Below are positions 42,706 to 51,722 of a stretch of DNA of 64,000 nt, in pieces. Position numbers and translations under genes: made by a program. Origin of the DNA: UBA5018 sp044375975 (GTDB taxonomy: Bacteria; Cyanobacteriota; Cyanobacteriia; PCC-6307; Cyanobiaceae); assembly GCA_044375975.1 (NCBI GenBank), contig JBILLQ010000009.1, positions 1-64,000 of the forward strand. Direction: 5' to 3'. Under the pieces are notes generated by a model that was given only the letters and a program-made list of their open reading frames with translations, searched no databases and was not told the DNA's origin. Numbering within the stretch: the first letter of the stretch is position 1; every line of letters starts with the position of its first letter.

Positions 42706-43506
42706 CTACCAGCCGGCCGCCTGCAGCCATGCGGCCCGCAGCAGGGCGTTGCAGCTGGCGGCCACCAGGGCTGCGCCCCCCTTGGATCCCCGCAGGCCGA
42801 TGTGGGCCAGGCCGCTGGCGGCCAGCCGGCGCTTGCTCTCGGCCACCCCCACAAACCCCACCGGCATGCCAATCACCAGGGCCGGCACGGGGCTCCGTCC
42901 TGGCGCTGCCTGGGCCTGATCGAGCCGGCCCTGGTCGGGCTGGGCAAGGCAGTCGAGCAAGCGCTCCAGGGCCGTGGGGGCACTGCCGATCAATACCACT
43001 GGCGCTAATGGCATCGGCGCTAAAGACGTTGGCGCTAGAGGCATTGGCCCTGAAGACATCGGCGCTGAGCTCCCCGGCGCCAAACCCTTTGGCGCCAGTT
43101 CCGCCCAGGCTCTCTGCAGGCCGAGGGCGGAGCGGGTTTCGCCGGCGGGGGCCTTGGCAGGGGCCCAATCAAGCAGGCAGTGCACCGGATTGGCGAAGGT
43201 GCGTTTGGCCATCGGGGTCACCGCCGCCGCCGCCATGGCCGTATCGGTGAGGATCGGGGCGCCGGCGGCCAGGGCCGCCAGGCCGGCGGCGCAGGCCGCC
43301 GCTGACACCTCCAACTCCCGGGCGAGGCCCAGATCGCCACTGCTGTGGATGCAGCGTTCCAGCACATCCCGCACCACCGGGTCGGCTGCAGGGCTGAAAC
43401 CCTGCTGGGTCAATGCAGCTCGAATCAGGCGAATGCTCTCGATAAAAATCGGATGATCCAGGCCTGGATCAGCTCCAGATGGTGGGGTGGCGGCAGATGC
43501 AGGCAA
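42706..43506 (-). CDS. cobH: Precorrin-8X methylmutase, with an internal repeat insertion
   Basis: 266-aa CobH/CbiC, which moves a methyl group from C-11 to C-12 in cobalamin synthesis. HPIFIESIRLIRAAL near residue 18, VRDVLERCIHSSGDLGLARE near 44 (catalytic His-Ser), ILTDTAMAAAAV near 86, LVIGMPVGFVGVAESKRRL near 210, GLRGSKGGAALVAASCNALL. Between the middle and VVLIGSAPTALERLL lies an insertion of about 33 residues made of LAP/MPLAP repeats (15-bp DNA units, about 43000-43095). Frame is kept. Start is TTG: a stop lies one codon upstream. Confidence 0.92.
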   Translation of the reverse strand: MPASAATPPSGADPGLDHPIFIESIRLIRAALTQQGFSPAADPVVRDVLERCIHSSGDLGLARELEVSAAACAAGLAALAAGAPILTDTAMAAAAVTPMAKRTFANPVHCLLDWAPAKAPAGETRSALGLQRAWAELAPKGLAPGSSAPMSSGPMPLAPTSLAPMPLAPVVLIGSAPTALERLLDCLAQPDQGRLDQAQAAPGRSPVPALVIGMPVGFVGVAESKRRLAASGLAHIGLRGSKGGAALVAASCNALLRAAWLQAAGW

Positions 43507-43706
43507 GCGTCAGGGGGCCTGGCCCAGCCACAATGAATCCCTGCGGAAAAAGTCGCCTGCGGGAAAGGCGACTGGCTGCAATTGCCCCTGGTGGAAATGG
43601 CTCCTGGGGGCAGGGTCGCCCAGCTGCCCGCTTGTAAAGCCGCTCCATCCCTGCCCAACCCCCGCCCAGTTCCCCTCCCGCCCCTGCCCCCTACCCCCTA
43701 GCCGAC

Positions 43707-44717
43707 ATGCCGATCCACCTGCTCTGGGGCGACGACGAGGCCGCCCGCCAGCGAGCCCTCGATGCCCTGGTGGAAAAGCTGGTGGATCCGGCCTGGAGCG
43801 CCATCAACCTCAGCCGGCTGGATGGCAACGACCTGGCCCAGGCGGCCCAGGCCCTGTCGGAGGCGCGCACGCCGCCCTTCGGGGCTGGGGCCAGGCTGGT
43901 GCTGCTGCAGCGCAGCCCCTTTTGCCAACAATGCCCCGCCGAGCTGGGCCAGCAGCTGGAGGCGAGCCTGGCGCTGATCCCCTCCAATTGCCATCTGGTG
44001 CTGGTGCAGTCGGCCAAACCCGATGGCCGCCTGCGCACCACCAAGGCGCTGCAGGCCCTGGTCAAGAGCGGCCAGGCCAGCGAGCGCAGCTTCCAGCTGC
44101 CGGCGGTGTGGGATGGCGCCGGCCAGTTGGAATTGGTGCAGCGCACCGCCAGCGAGATGGGCTTGAAGCTGGCGCCGGCGGCGGCGGAAGCCCTGGCAGA
44201 GGCGATCGGCAGCGACAGCGCCCGGCTGGCCAGTGAACTGGAGAAGCTGAGCCTGCATGCCGACAGGGGCGCCACGGGGGCGGGGCGACCGATCTCGGCC
44301 GAGGCGGTGCGGGCGCTGGTGGGCGGCGTGAGCACCAGCAGCCTGGCGGTGGGGGATGCGCTGCTGGCGGGCCGGCCGGCCGATGCGATTGCCCTGGTGG
44401 ATGCGCTGCTGGCGGCCAATGAACCGGCGCTGCGCATCGTGGCGGCGCTCAGCAGTCAGATTCGTGGCTGGCTCTGGGTGGCCCTGCTGGACCAGGCCGG
44501 TCAACAGGACGTAAACGCCATCGCCAAGGCGGCTGGGATCGGCAATCCCAAGCGTATTTACGTGATGCGCAAGCAGATTCGCGGCCAGCGGCCCGCCAGC
44601 TTCCTCAGGTTGCTGAGTCAGCTGCTGGAGGTGGAGGCGGCCCTGAAACGCGGTGGCGCCGCCGCCGACGCCTTCCGCGATGGTTTTCTGCTGGGGGATG
44701 CCGGGGCTGCTGGGTGA
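43707..44717 (+). CDS. holA: DNA polymerase III delta subunit
   Basis: 336-aa HolA, clamp-loader subunit that opens the beta ring. N-terminal MPIHLLWGDDEAARQRALDA, central LPAVWDGAGQLELVQRTASE, SDSARLASELEKLSLHA near residue 172, C-terminal RQIRGQRPASFLRLLSQLLE-type collar domain near 288. Common picocyanobacterial order next to lysC. Confidence 0.93.
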   Translation: MPIHLLWGDDEAARQRALDALVEKLVDPAWSAINLSRLDGNDLAQAAQALSEARTPPFGAGARLVLLQRSPFCQQCPAELGQQLEASLALIPSNCHLVLVQSAKPDGRLRTTKALQALVKSGQASERSFQLPAVWDGAGQLELVQRTASEMGLKLAPAAAEALAEAIGSDSARLASELEKLSLHADRGATGAGRPISAEAVRALVGGVSTSSLAVGDALLAGRPADAIALVDALLAANEPALRIVAALSSQIRGWLWVALLDQAGQQDVNAIAKAAGIGNPKRIYVMRKQIRGQRPASFLRLLSQLLEVEAALKRGGAAADAFRDGFLLGDAGAAG

Positions 44718-44818
44718 TCGGGCTAGTTGATACCGGAGCTGGGTGATCGGGCCGCCTGCCCCGCCCCTGATAATCGAGCCCTGAGTGTTTGCGGCTACAA
44801 AGGGCCGCCCCACCGCCC

Positions 44819-46645
44819 ATGGCCCTGCTGGTTCAGAAGTTTGGCGGCACGTCGGTAGCTGACGTGACTCGTATACAGGCCGTGGCCGCCCGCATCGCCG
44901 CCTGCCGTGAGCAGGGCCACGAGCTGGTGATCGTGGTTTCCGCCATGGGCCACAGCACCGATGAACTCACCGCCCTGGCGCGGGCGATCAGCAGCGATCC
45001 TCCCCAGCGGGAGCTGGACATGCTGTTGGCCACCGGGGAGCAGGTGTCGATTGCGTTGCTCTCCATGGCCCTGCATGCCCAGGGGGTGCCGGCGGTGTCG
45101 ATGACCGGCGCCCAGGTGGGGATCATCACCGAATCGGCCCACGGCCGCGCCCGGATCCTGGAGATCCGCACCGAGCGGCTGGCCCGGCTGCTGGCCGAGG
45201 GCCAGGTGGTGGTGGTGGCCGGCTTCCAGGGCACCAGCAGCGGCGCCGCCGGCACCCCCGAGATCACCACTTTGGGCCGCGGCGGCTCGGACACCACGGC
45301 GGTGGCCCTGGCGGCGGCATTGGGGGCCGATGCCTGCGAGATCTATACCGATGTGCCTGGCGTGCTCACCACCGACCCGCGCAAGGTGGACGATGCCCAG
45401 TTGATGGCCCAGGTGAGCTGTAACGAGATGCTGGAGCTGGCCAGCCTGGGCGCCGCCGTGCTGCATCCGCGGGCGGTGGAGATCGCCCGCAACTACGGCG
45501 TACCGCTGCTGGTGCGCTCCAGCTGGAGCGATGCTCCCGGCACCAGGCTCACCAGCGGCAGCCCCCGACCGATCGGCAGCGGTGGGCTGGAGCTGGGGCG
45601 GCCGGTGGATGGGGCGGAACTGGAGAGCGATCAGGCGGTGCTGGCCCTCTCCCACGTGCCCGATCGGCCGGGGGTGGCCGCGCTGCTGTTCGAGGCCCTC
45701 AGCGCCGCGGGGCTGAATGTGGACCTGATCGTGCAGGCCACCCAAGAGGGCAGCAGCAACGACATCGCCTTCACGCTGGCGGCCGCTGATTTGGATCGGG
45801 CCCAGCTCGTGTGCCGCGAGGTGCTGGCCGGCATGGGGGCCGAGCTGGATGCCGGCGGCGCCCAGCTCTCGGCCCAGGGGGCCATGGCCAAGCTGAGCAT
45901 CTCCGGGGCCGGGATTTTGGGCCGCCCCGGAGTGGCCGCCAGGCTGTTCGACACCCTGGCCCGCGCCGGCATCAACCTGCGCCTGATCGCCACCAGCGAG
46001 GTGAAGGTGAGTTGTCTGGTGGCCGGTGAGCAAGGGGCCAAGGCCCTCAGGGCCACCGCGGAGGCGTTCGAGTTGCAAGACAGCCAGCTGCGCCACGATC
46101 CGCTGGTTTGTCAGTTGGGCGAGCCGGCTGTGCGCGGCGTGGCCCTGGATTGCGACCAGGCCCAGGTGGCGCTGCGGCGGCTGCCCGATCGTCCCGGCAC
46201 CGCCGCCGCCGTCTGCCGAGCCCTGGCCGATGCCGGCATTGGCCTCGATGCGATCGTCCAGTCCGAGCGCACCCATGGCCTCGGCGATCAGCGCAGCCGC
46301 GACATGAGTTTCGTGCTCAAGCGCGATGAGCGGCAGCGGGCGGAGCGGGCCCTGGCCCCGCTGCTGCGCCAGTGGCCCGGCGCCCGTTTTGAAGAGGGGG
46401 CCGCCATCGCCCGGGTGAGCGCCGTGGGGGCCGGCATGCCCTGTACGCCGGGCACGGCGGCCCGCATGTTCCGCTGCCTGGCCGATGCCGGCATCAATAT
46501 CGAGCTGATCGCCACCAGCGAAATCCGCACCAGTTGCCTGGTGGCCGCCGCCGATGGCCTGGCGGCTCTACGGGCGGTGCATGCCGCCTTTGATCTGGGC
46601 GGGGCGGTGCAGCACCGGGCCGAGGGCAGCGCCGCACCGCTGTAG
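44819..46645 (+). CDS. lysC: Aspartate kinase with four ACT domains
   Basis: 608-aa LysC, first step to Lys, Thr and Met. Starts MALLVQKFGGTSVADVTRIQ. Kinase part to about residue 250 with GFQGTSSGAAGTPEITTLGR and DTTAVALAAALGADACEIYT. Four ACT regulatory modules follow (near 275, 360, 445, 525; e.g. RPGVAALLFEALSAAGLNVD and GTAARMFRCLADAGINIELI), as usual for cyanobacteria, for feedback by lysine and threonine. The stop codon lies inside an 18-bp tandem repeat. 10 codons upstream in frame are also open. Confidence 0.97.
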   Translation: MALLVQKFGGTSVADVTRIQAVAARIAACREQGHELVIVVSAMGHSTDELTALARAISSDPPQRELDMLLATGEQVSIALLSMALHAQGVPAVSMTGAQVGIITESAHGRARILEIRTERLARLLAEGQVVVVAGFQGTSSGAAGTPEITTLGRGGSDTTAVALAAALGADACEIYTDVPGVLTTDPRKVDDAQLMAQVSCNEMLELASLGAAVLHPRAVEIARNYGVPLLVRSSWSDAPGTRLTSGSPRPIGSGGLELGRPVDGAELESDQAVLALSHVPDRPGVAALLFEALSAAGLNVDLIVQATQEGSSNDIAFTLAAADLDRAQLVCREVLAGMGAELDAGGAQLSAQGAMAKLSISGAGILGRPGVAARLFDTLARAGINLRLIATSEVKVSCLVAGEQGAKALRATAEAFELQDSQLRHDPLVCQLGEPAVRGVALDCDQAQVALRRLPDRPGTAAAVCRALADAGIGLDAIVQSERTHGLGDQRSRDMSFVLKRDERQRAERALAPLLRQWPGARFEEGAAIARVSAVGAGMPCTPGTAARMFRCLADAGINIELIATSEIRTSCLVAAADGLAALRAVHAAFDLGGAVQHRAEGSAAPL

Positions 46646-46694
46646 CGCGGCTGGCCCCTGTAGCGCGGCTGGCCCCTGTAGCCCAGCTGAACCC
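46641..46694 (+). repeat. 18-bp tandem repeat spanning the lysC stop
   Basis: Two identical units TGTAGCGCGGCTGGCCCC (46641-46658, 46659-46676) and a third diverged unit. The first carries the TAG of lysC. Confidence 0.85.
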
Positions 46695-46927
46695 TTTGGC
46701 GGGGCTTACCCCCATTTAGCCCAACTGGCCTCAACTGGAGCGGAGCCACCAAGGCGTCAGGGAAATGACAAGCGTCTGTCAGCCAGCAGACACTAATGAG
46801 TAAGCAATTAAACAGGCTCAAGTCGACTGGATGACCTGAACACGTTGAGAGATGGGCCACGCTTAACTCATGCCGATCCGATCTACAAGAGCGGCACCAA
46901 CCCACCCGCCTCTTTCAGGCAAGATCA

Positions 46928-47866
46928 ATGCCCAAATCCAATCAGATCACAGCCGCAAAGACATCGAAAACTGCAGGCGCCAAAAACAACCACGGCAACA
47001 TGCCGGCCAGTTCTGAGCTAAAGAATTCAATTTTACTTTTCAAGAAGCCGGCGGCTGTCAATTCACTGGCCGCGGCTAAGGGCGGCCGCCATTCCAGTAC
47101 TGCCTACCAGGAATCGCTTGCCGCCGATGACTTCGTATCCGACTTGGCCTGCCAGGCCCTGCGTCACCAGGCCGTCTGCCACCCCTACCTGGAAGCTCTG
47201 GGCAACGGGAATCTACCCGATCTGCGCTTTGCTCTCAAAGACTTTGCCCGCCAATATTATGGCTACTCAGCACATTTTCCCCGCTATCTAACCGCCTTGA
47301 TCTCCAAGCTCGAGCGACCTGATCACCGCTCAGCCCTGCTAGAAAATCTCACCGAAGAGTCCGGCCAGTATGAGCAGGAAGAATTGGATGAACTTGCTGA
47401 GTTTGGGGTGGCTGCTGAGTGGATCGTCGGCATCCCCCACCCCGAGTTATTCCAGCGCTTTCGCCAGGCCCTGGGAGTGGTCAATACAGGGGCAGTCGAC
47501 GACCATATCGAGGTGATTTGCTGGCGGGAGCAGTTCCTGGCCCTACTGAACAGCGGTAGCGCAGCCGAGGCCTTGGGAGCCCTGGGCCTTGGCACCGAAA
47601 CGATCGTGCAGACGATCTATCAACCTTTCGTGGCGGCCATTCAACAAATTCAGATGGATCCCCGCGACAGCGTGTTTTTCCCGCTACACACCGCCGTAGA
47701 CGACCACCACCAGGCCACCCTCAAGCAGATTGCCGTTGATTTTGCCGCCACTGCCCAGGGTCGCGCCGATCTGACCAAGGGGATGTACAAGGCCCTGGCA
47801 CTGCGCAATTCCTTCTGGAGTTGGCTGCACCAACGGGCATTGAAAGCCGATGCCCTGGCGGCCTGA
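46928..47866 (+). CDS. Heme-oxygenase-like diiron (HDO/PqqC-like) protein
   Basis: 312-aa protein. Residues 1-60 are low-complexity; from 62 on an all-helical TENA/PqqC-like fold of the iron-containing redox enzyme family: FALKDFARQYYGYSAHFPRY near 98, LLENLTEESGQYEQEELDEL near 136 (Glu ligands), GIPHPELFQRFRQALG near 165 (His), VFFPLHTAVDDHHQATLKQI near 250 (HxxxDDHH). Relatives include UndA, SznF and other N-oxygenases or C-C cleaving oxidases. 72 bases upstream of a cupin gene in the same direction. Substrate unknown. Confidence 0.8.
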   Translation: MPKSNQITAAKTSKTAGAKNNHGNMPASSELKNSILLFKKPAAVNSLAAAKGGRHSSTAYQESLAADDFVSDLACQALRHQAVCHPYLEALGNGNLPDLRFALKDFARQYYGYSAHFPRYLTALISKLERPDHRSALLENLTEESGQYEQEELDELAEFGVAAEWIVGIPHPELFQRFRQALGVVNTGAVDDHIEVICWREQFLALLNSGSAAEALGALGLGTETIVQTIYQPFVAAIQQIQMDPRDSVFFPLHTAVDDHHQATLKQIAVDFAATAQGRADLTKGMYKALALRNSFWSWLHQRALKADALAA

Positions 47867-47938
47867 ATAATAGACAGTCGAATCTTCAAGATACCGCAAG
47901 GCCAACTTTCCCCATTCAACAATTCGGACACATCAGCC

Positions 47939-48472
47939 ATGAATCACGAGGCAATCATCGCCGGGATTCACAACCATAAAAATCCAATTCAACCCCCTGC
48001 CGAGCGCTGCGCCTGGCAGCCAGTGGTGAGACCAGGTGCATCCATAGCCACGGCCCAAACCGCCTTAAGTCAAACTCCAGTTCACTACCAGCATTGTGAT
48101 CGGCGTCTAGGGGTGGATTTTCAAGTGTTCAAACTACCTTTCGGCTCCCTACAGGCCATCGATCCGCGCCTGGTGCGCATCCCCCCCGGCGCCTGCAATG
48201 AAAAGCATCGCCATGCCCATGAGTCGTTATTTGTAGTGCTAGAGGGTGAAGTGGAAATTCTGATCGGCTCCCACAAGGTCACCCTTGGCTGTGGAGGCAT
48301 CGCCCATGTGCCCCGCTGGCTGGTTCACCAAAGCCGTAACATTTCCCTGGAGCACGAGCTGCTCTTGCTAGCGATTACAGATTTTGGCCTCACTTCTTCC
48401 GTACTGGGAGACTACGACAGCCGCAGCCGCTTGCGGCTGGGCGGCATAGACGCCTTCGCCTCGACCAAGTAG
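47939..48472 (+). CDS. Cupin-domain protein
   Basis: 177-aa cupin. Motif 1 HRHAHESLFVVLEGEVEILI near residue 93 (HxH...E...G) and motif 2 GGIAHVPRWLVHQSRN near 121 give a 3-His/1-Glu metal site. Follows the diiron protein closely and probably shares its transcript, so the two may act on one substrate. The N-terminal 50 residues (HNHKNPIQPPAERCAWQPVV) have no assigned domain. Confidence 0.85.
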   Translation: MNHEAIIAGIHNHKNPIQPPAERCAWQPVVRPGASIATAQTALSQTPVHYQHCDRRLGVDFQVFKLPFGSLQAIDPRLVRIPPGACNEKHRHAHESLFVVLEGEVEILIGSHKVTLGCGGIAHVPRWLVHQSRNISLEHELLLLAITDFGLTSSVLGDYDSRSRLRLGGIDAFASTK

Positions 48473-48734
48473 GCAGCAGCCATCCACCCCTGACCACCAC
48501 CCTATTGTTAAGCTATATTAATTCGACACGAATTACTCAAATAGTTTCAGCAAGTTTGCGCGATAATAACGAGCAAGCAAATCCAAAAGGCCGTCGCAAA
48601 CAGGTTGATCGCCAACAGGCCGGCCATCGCCAGCTGGCTCCAGGAGCAAACTCAATTATACAAATGACCCGGGGCATGCTGTTGATGGCTTAGCCTAGGG
48701 CTGGGAGCCGTAAAGTGGGGAACTATCATGCTCA

Positions 48735-50426
48735 TCAACCACTGATGGGCAGTTTTTCGCTATATTTACTGATCAACTGCTTGAAATAAGTAGGCTCTCC
48801 CAACCCAGGCTGAATTGCCTGGAGCAGGGCAAGGGCATCTTCGGGGCGACCTTCCTGGTGGGCCCGCTGGGCTGCGTTGATGCCGTCGGCGAACAGCAGC
48901 TGCTGCTCAGTTGCCCCATGGCGACTGGCGATCAGCTCGAACAGCTCCATCGGCTGACTGAACCCCTTTAGCCGGGTTTTACCCACCTTGACAATCAAAT
49001 AGTTGGCAGCGGCTGGGCCGAGGGCCTGCACCATATCGGTGCTGGCAAGAATTCGGGTACCAAATATACGGTTACTAAACTCAAGGCGCTGGGCAAGATT
49101 AACCCGGTCGCCAATAATCGTGTAATTAACTCGTTCACGGGGGCCGATGTTACCGACCACAACAGAGCCGTAGTCGATGCCAAAAGTGGTATGGAAAGCA
49201 ACAGAACGACCCTCTTCCTTCCACTGGACGTTCAGAGCATCAAGCCGCTCGCGGCAATGCAAGGCAGCCTCCACACAGGCAACAGCCGGATGATCAACGC
49301 TATCTGGAGCGCCCCAGAAAAGCAGGGCACTGTCACCAATGTACTTGTCAAGCACCCCTTGGGTGGCCGTGGCCGCCTCGTTAATGATGGCGAAGTACTG
49401 ATTGAGCAGCTGCAGCACTTGCTCCGGATCAAGGTTTTCACACAAGCCGGTAAAACCACGAATATCGGTAAACATAATTGCCAGAGACCGTATTTCGCCA
49501 CTTAAATTTAGAGAAGATCTGTTAAGAACCAACTTGCGCACAAGGGCACTTGGCACATAGGAATTGAACTCCGAGAGAGCCGACTGAACCGTGCCGAGTG
49601 AGCTAATGATTTGATGGACTTCATGAATCCATCCTGCGGCGATCAACCGCTCCTTCAGAGAACCAAATTCGAGTCGAGAGATGGCCTGCAGGCTCTGATG
49701 TATGTAGCGCAGCGGATCACTTATCTGGCTGCCTACAAATGCCGCCAGTGGCAGGGTGAGCAACAAGCTCAGCAGATAAGATTGGGCTAGATTCCTTAGG
49801 ATGAGGTCTCGATCAATGATTACCTGCTCAGCGGAGATATCAATACCGAGCACCGCTTCAAAGCTGCCATCGCGTCGGAGCAGCGGTATATAGGCCGACA
49901 GCCAGGTGCCCCACTGATCGCTCACGAATGCGCGGTCCACCTCAAGGCGGCCAGTCTTCCAGACACGATGCAACGCATCAGTGCTATTACTGGTGAGCAT
50001 TACCACGCCGGTATCGGTGAACTCCCTGCTGCTATAAGGTGTACCGTCCACGACGAACACATAGCGGGAAAAAGGATTCTTAATTGGCTCCTTCGCCTTA
50101 CGCAGAGTGTAGATGAAGCGGGTGCCACGGATGTGCTGCAGCGCCGAAGTGAGCACAGCATGGACCTGTCGAAATGCAGGCGTTTTCATCTGGCTTGGTT
50201 GCTGTAGCGTGGCAATCAGATCAGCATCCAGCCGGGAAGCCAGCAACTCAGCGGAGTCCCGTAGCCGCAGGGCGGTGTTTTGATTGGCGATTTCGAGGCT
50301 GCTGCGCAGCACGAATAGACTCGTCACCAGGGTGGTAAGGGTGGCGGTGCCGGCGAACACCAGCGCCAGCGTCGGCGCAATGTAGGGACGACGAAACCGC
50401 AGGCGGGGCCAGGGCAGTTGGGGCAT
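48735..50426 (-). CDS. Membrane-bound class III adenylate/guanylate cyclase with extracytoplasmic sensor
   Basis: 563-aa protein. TM1 near residues 15-37 (YIAPTLALVFAGTATLTTLV), a Cache-like periplasmic sensor (SRYVFVVDGTPYSS, WGTWLSAYIPLLRRDGSFEA), TM2 near 215-235 and a HAMP-like segment. Cyclase domain: LAIMFTDIRGFTGL near 317 and YIGDSALLFWGAPD near 360 hold both metal aspartates; DKYIGD supplies Lys, IIGDRVNLAQRLE the Asp and Arg typical of adenylate cyclases. The start chosen (MPQLPWPRL) leaves out an 82-codon upstream frame with no protein character. Confidence 0.92.
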   Translation of the reverse strand: MPQLPWPRLRFRRPYIAPTLALVFAGTATLTTLVTSLFVLRSSLEIANQNTALRLRDSAELLASRLDADLIATLQQPSQMKTPAFRQVHAVLTSALQHIRGTRFIYTLRKAKEPIKNPFSRYVFVVDGTPYSSREFTDTGVVMLTSNSTDALHRVWKTGRLEVDRAFVSDQWGTWLSAYIPLLRRDGSFEAVLGIDISAEQVIIDRDLILRNLAQSYLLSLLLTLPLAAFVGSQISDPLRYIHQSLQAISRLEFGSLKERLIAAGWIHEVHQIISSLGTVQSALSEFNSYVPSALVRKLVLNRSSLNLSGEIRSLAIMFTDIRGFTGLCENLDPEQVLQLLNQYFAIINEAATATQGVLDKYIGDSALLFWGAPDSVDHPAVACVEAALHCRERLDALNVQWKEEGRSVAFHTTFGIDYGSVVVGNIGPRERVNYTIIGDRVNLAQRLEFSNRIFGTRILASTDMVQALGPAAANYLIVKVGKTRLKGFSQPMELFELIASRHGATEQQLLFADGINAAQRAHQEGRPEDALALLQAIQPGLGEPTYFKQLISKYSEKLPISG

Positions 50427-50458
50427 GGCGATCAGCAGGCGCTGGCGAACAGGTGATC

Positions 50459-50665
50459 TCAAAAGGTGAGGATCAGGCCGAAGTTGCCCAAGGGGTTGCT
50501 GTGGTGACGCAGCTGATGGTGGACGGCGTGCAGGCGATGCAGCCTGTTCCAGGGAGCGGACCAACGGGCCAGCCTGTGGATGCCATAGGCCATCCCGAGC
50601 CAAACCAGCGTCACCGTGGCGAAGAAAAGTATCTCTTGCACCATCGGCATTCCAGTGCTTGACAT
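50459..50665 (-). pseudogene. Truncated fatty acid hydroxylase / sterol desaturase family fragment
   Basis: 68 codons: MPMVQEILFFATVTLVWLGM, one hydrophobic span, then WNRLHRLHAVHHQLRHHSNP with the HxxHH iron-ligand pattern of the family. It stops at GLILTF, well before the other His clusters; a full member has 200 or more residues. It lies 32 bases before the cyclase start on the same strand, so a deletion may have joined the two. Confidence 0.7.
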
Positions 50666-50707
50666 GCAGCAATAATAAACGATAAGAGTATTTTTATAAA
50701 CCAGCAA

Positions 50708-51315
50708 GGCCGCTCACCGATTCCCAGACCTTGAAGGTGCGGCGGCCCGGGAGGCGGAGATTGCCTGACCAGGGCCAAAATGGCCCACGTCGAACATTAA
50801 CTCAGCAAATTCCACGAAAATGAAAGATGCCGCAGCGGAGCAAACACAATACCCAGCGCCTGATTAGATCTAATTACAGGGTGATCAAGCGCCACCAGGC
50901 ACAAGAACGAGCCAAACAGCATCACCTTTTCTTCAAATCCTGCAGGCCGAGCCTATCGCGGCTACCAATTAAGTGAAAAAATCCTACGGTCCGGGCCACG
51001 GTCAATTCTTCAAGCTGGCAATAAATTTACACTAATATTCTTAGCCTGGTCGGCCAGTCAAGACAACTTCGCCAGTGAAGGATTCCAAGCCATGGGATGA
51101 CTCCCCCCCAGCAAACTCTCTGTATTTTAGCTGTTATTTCCATGGCTATACCCTAGGCACCTGACACCAAATCAATCCAGCAGCTGCGGTTCAGCGGATC
51201 TCGGCGATAGCCCTATCGGCATGCCGCCGCCAGTTCAAGGCAGCCTGAAAGCGTCCGCCTTGAACTGGCGGCTGCGGCGGGTGGCTGTCAGAGTGGCGAT
51301 GGCTCAGCCCTCCCC
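50708..51315. other. Intergenic upstream of the urease operon
   Basis: About 600 AT-richer bases, no convincing gene. Presumably holds the urease promoter. I did not find a clear NtcA site (GTAN8TAC). A strong hairpin lies at the right end. No ureD is present here. Confidence 0.5.
51226..51272. promoter_or_regulatory. Perfect 16-bp inverted repeat upstream of ureA
   Basis: GCCGCCAGTTCAAGGC (51226-51241) and GCCTTGAACTGGCGGC (51257-51272), loop of 15 bases, 43 bases before the ureA ATG. No T tract follows. It could be a leader-RNA hairpin controlling ureA, or the terminator of an upstream transcript. Confidence 0.6.
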
Positions 51316-51621
51316 ATGCATCTCACCCCCCAGGAGAAAGACAAGCTCCTGATCGTGACCGCCGCCCTGTTGGCCGAGCGGCGCTTGAACAGAGGCCTGC
51401 GGCTCAACTATCCAGAAGCGGTCGCCTGGCTCAGTTTTCAGGTGCTGGAAGGGGCCCGCGATGGCAAGAGCGTGGCTGAGTTGATGGCCGAGGGCAGCAC
51501 CTGGCTGCGCCGCGATCAAGTGATGACCGGCGTGCCAGAGCTGGTGTCGGAGGTGCAGATCGAAGCGGTGTTTCTCGATGGCACCAAGCTGGTGACCCTG
51601 CACGAGCCCATCCGCGCCTAG
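51316..51621 (+). CDS. ureA: Urease gamma subunit
   Basis: 101-aa UreA. MHLTPQEKDKLLIVTAALLA, LRLNYPEAVAWLSFQVLEGA near residue 30, VPELVSEVQIEAVFLDGTKL near 74: standard full length. Part of the (alpha beta gamma)3 urease that splits urea to ammonia and CO2 for nitrogen supply. First gene of ureABC. Confidence 0.97.
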   Translation: MHLTPQEKDKLLIVTAALLAERRLNRGLRLNYPEAVAWLSFQVLEGARDGKSVAELMAEGSTWLRRDQVMTGVPELVSEVQIEAVFLDGTKLVTLHEPIRA

Positions 51622-51722
51622 GCCCGCCCCAAGCAGTGCCTTTTCCCCGAGCCGCCTTTGCCGATTAGCCCTCCTCTAGCAGCTCTCCCCCAGTCGCCTT
51701 TCCCCAGTCGCTTCTCGCCCCC

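Noticed and set aside
44795..46276. 493-codon minus-strand frame opposite lysC
   Set aside because: Same GC-driven antisense artefact; the plus-strand LysC has all motifs.
48505..48693. 62-codon ORF downstream of the cupin gene
   Set aside because: Starts at TTG, has a random composition, and no ribosome-binding site is visible.
50708..51315. NtcA site or ureD upstream of ureA
   Set aside because: No GTAN8TAC match and no UreD-like ORF found on either strand.
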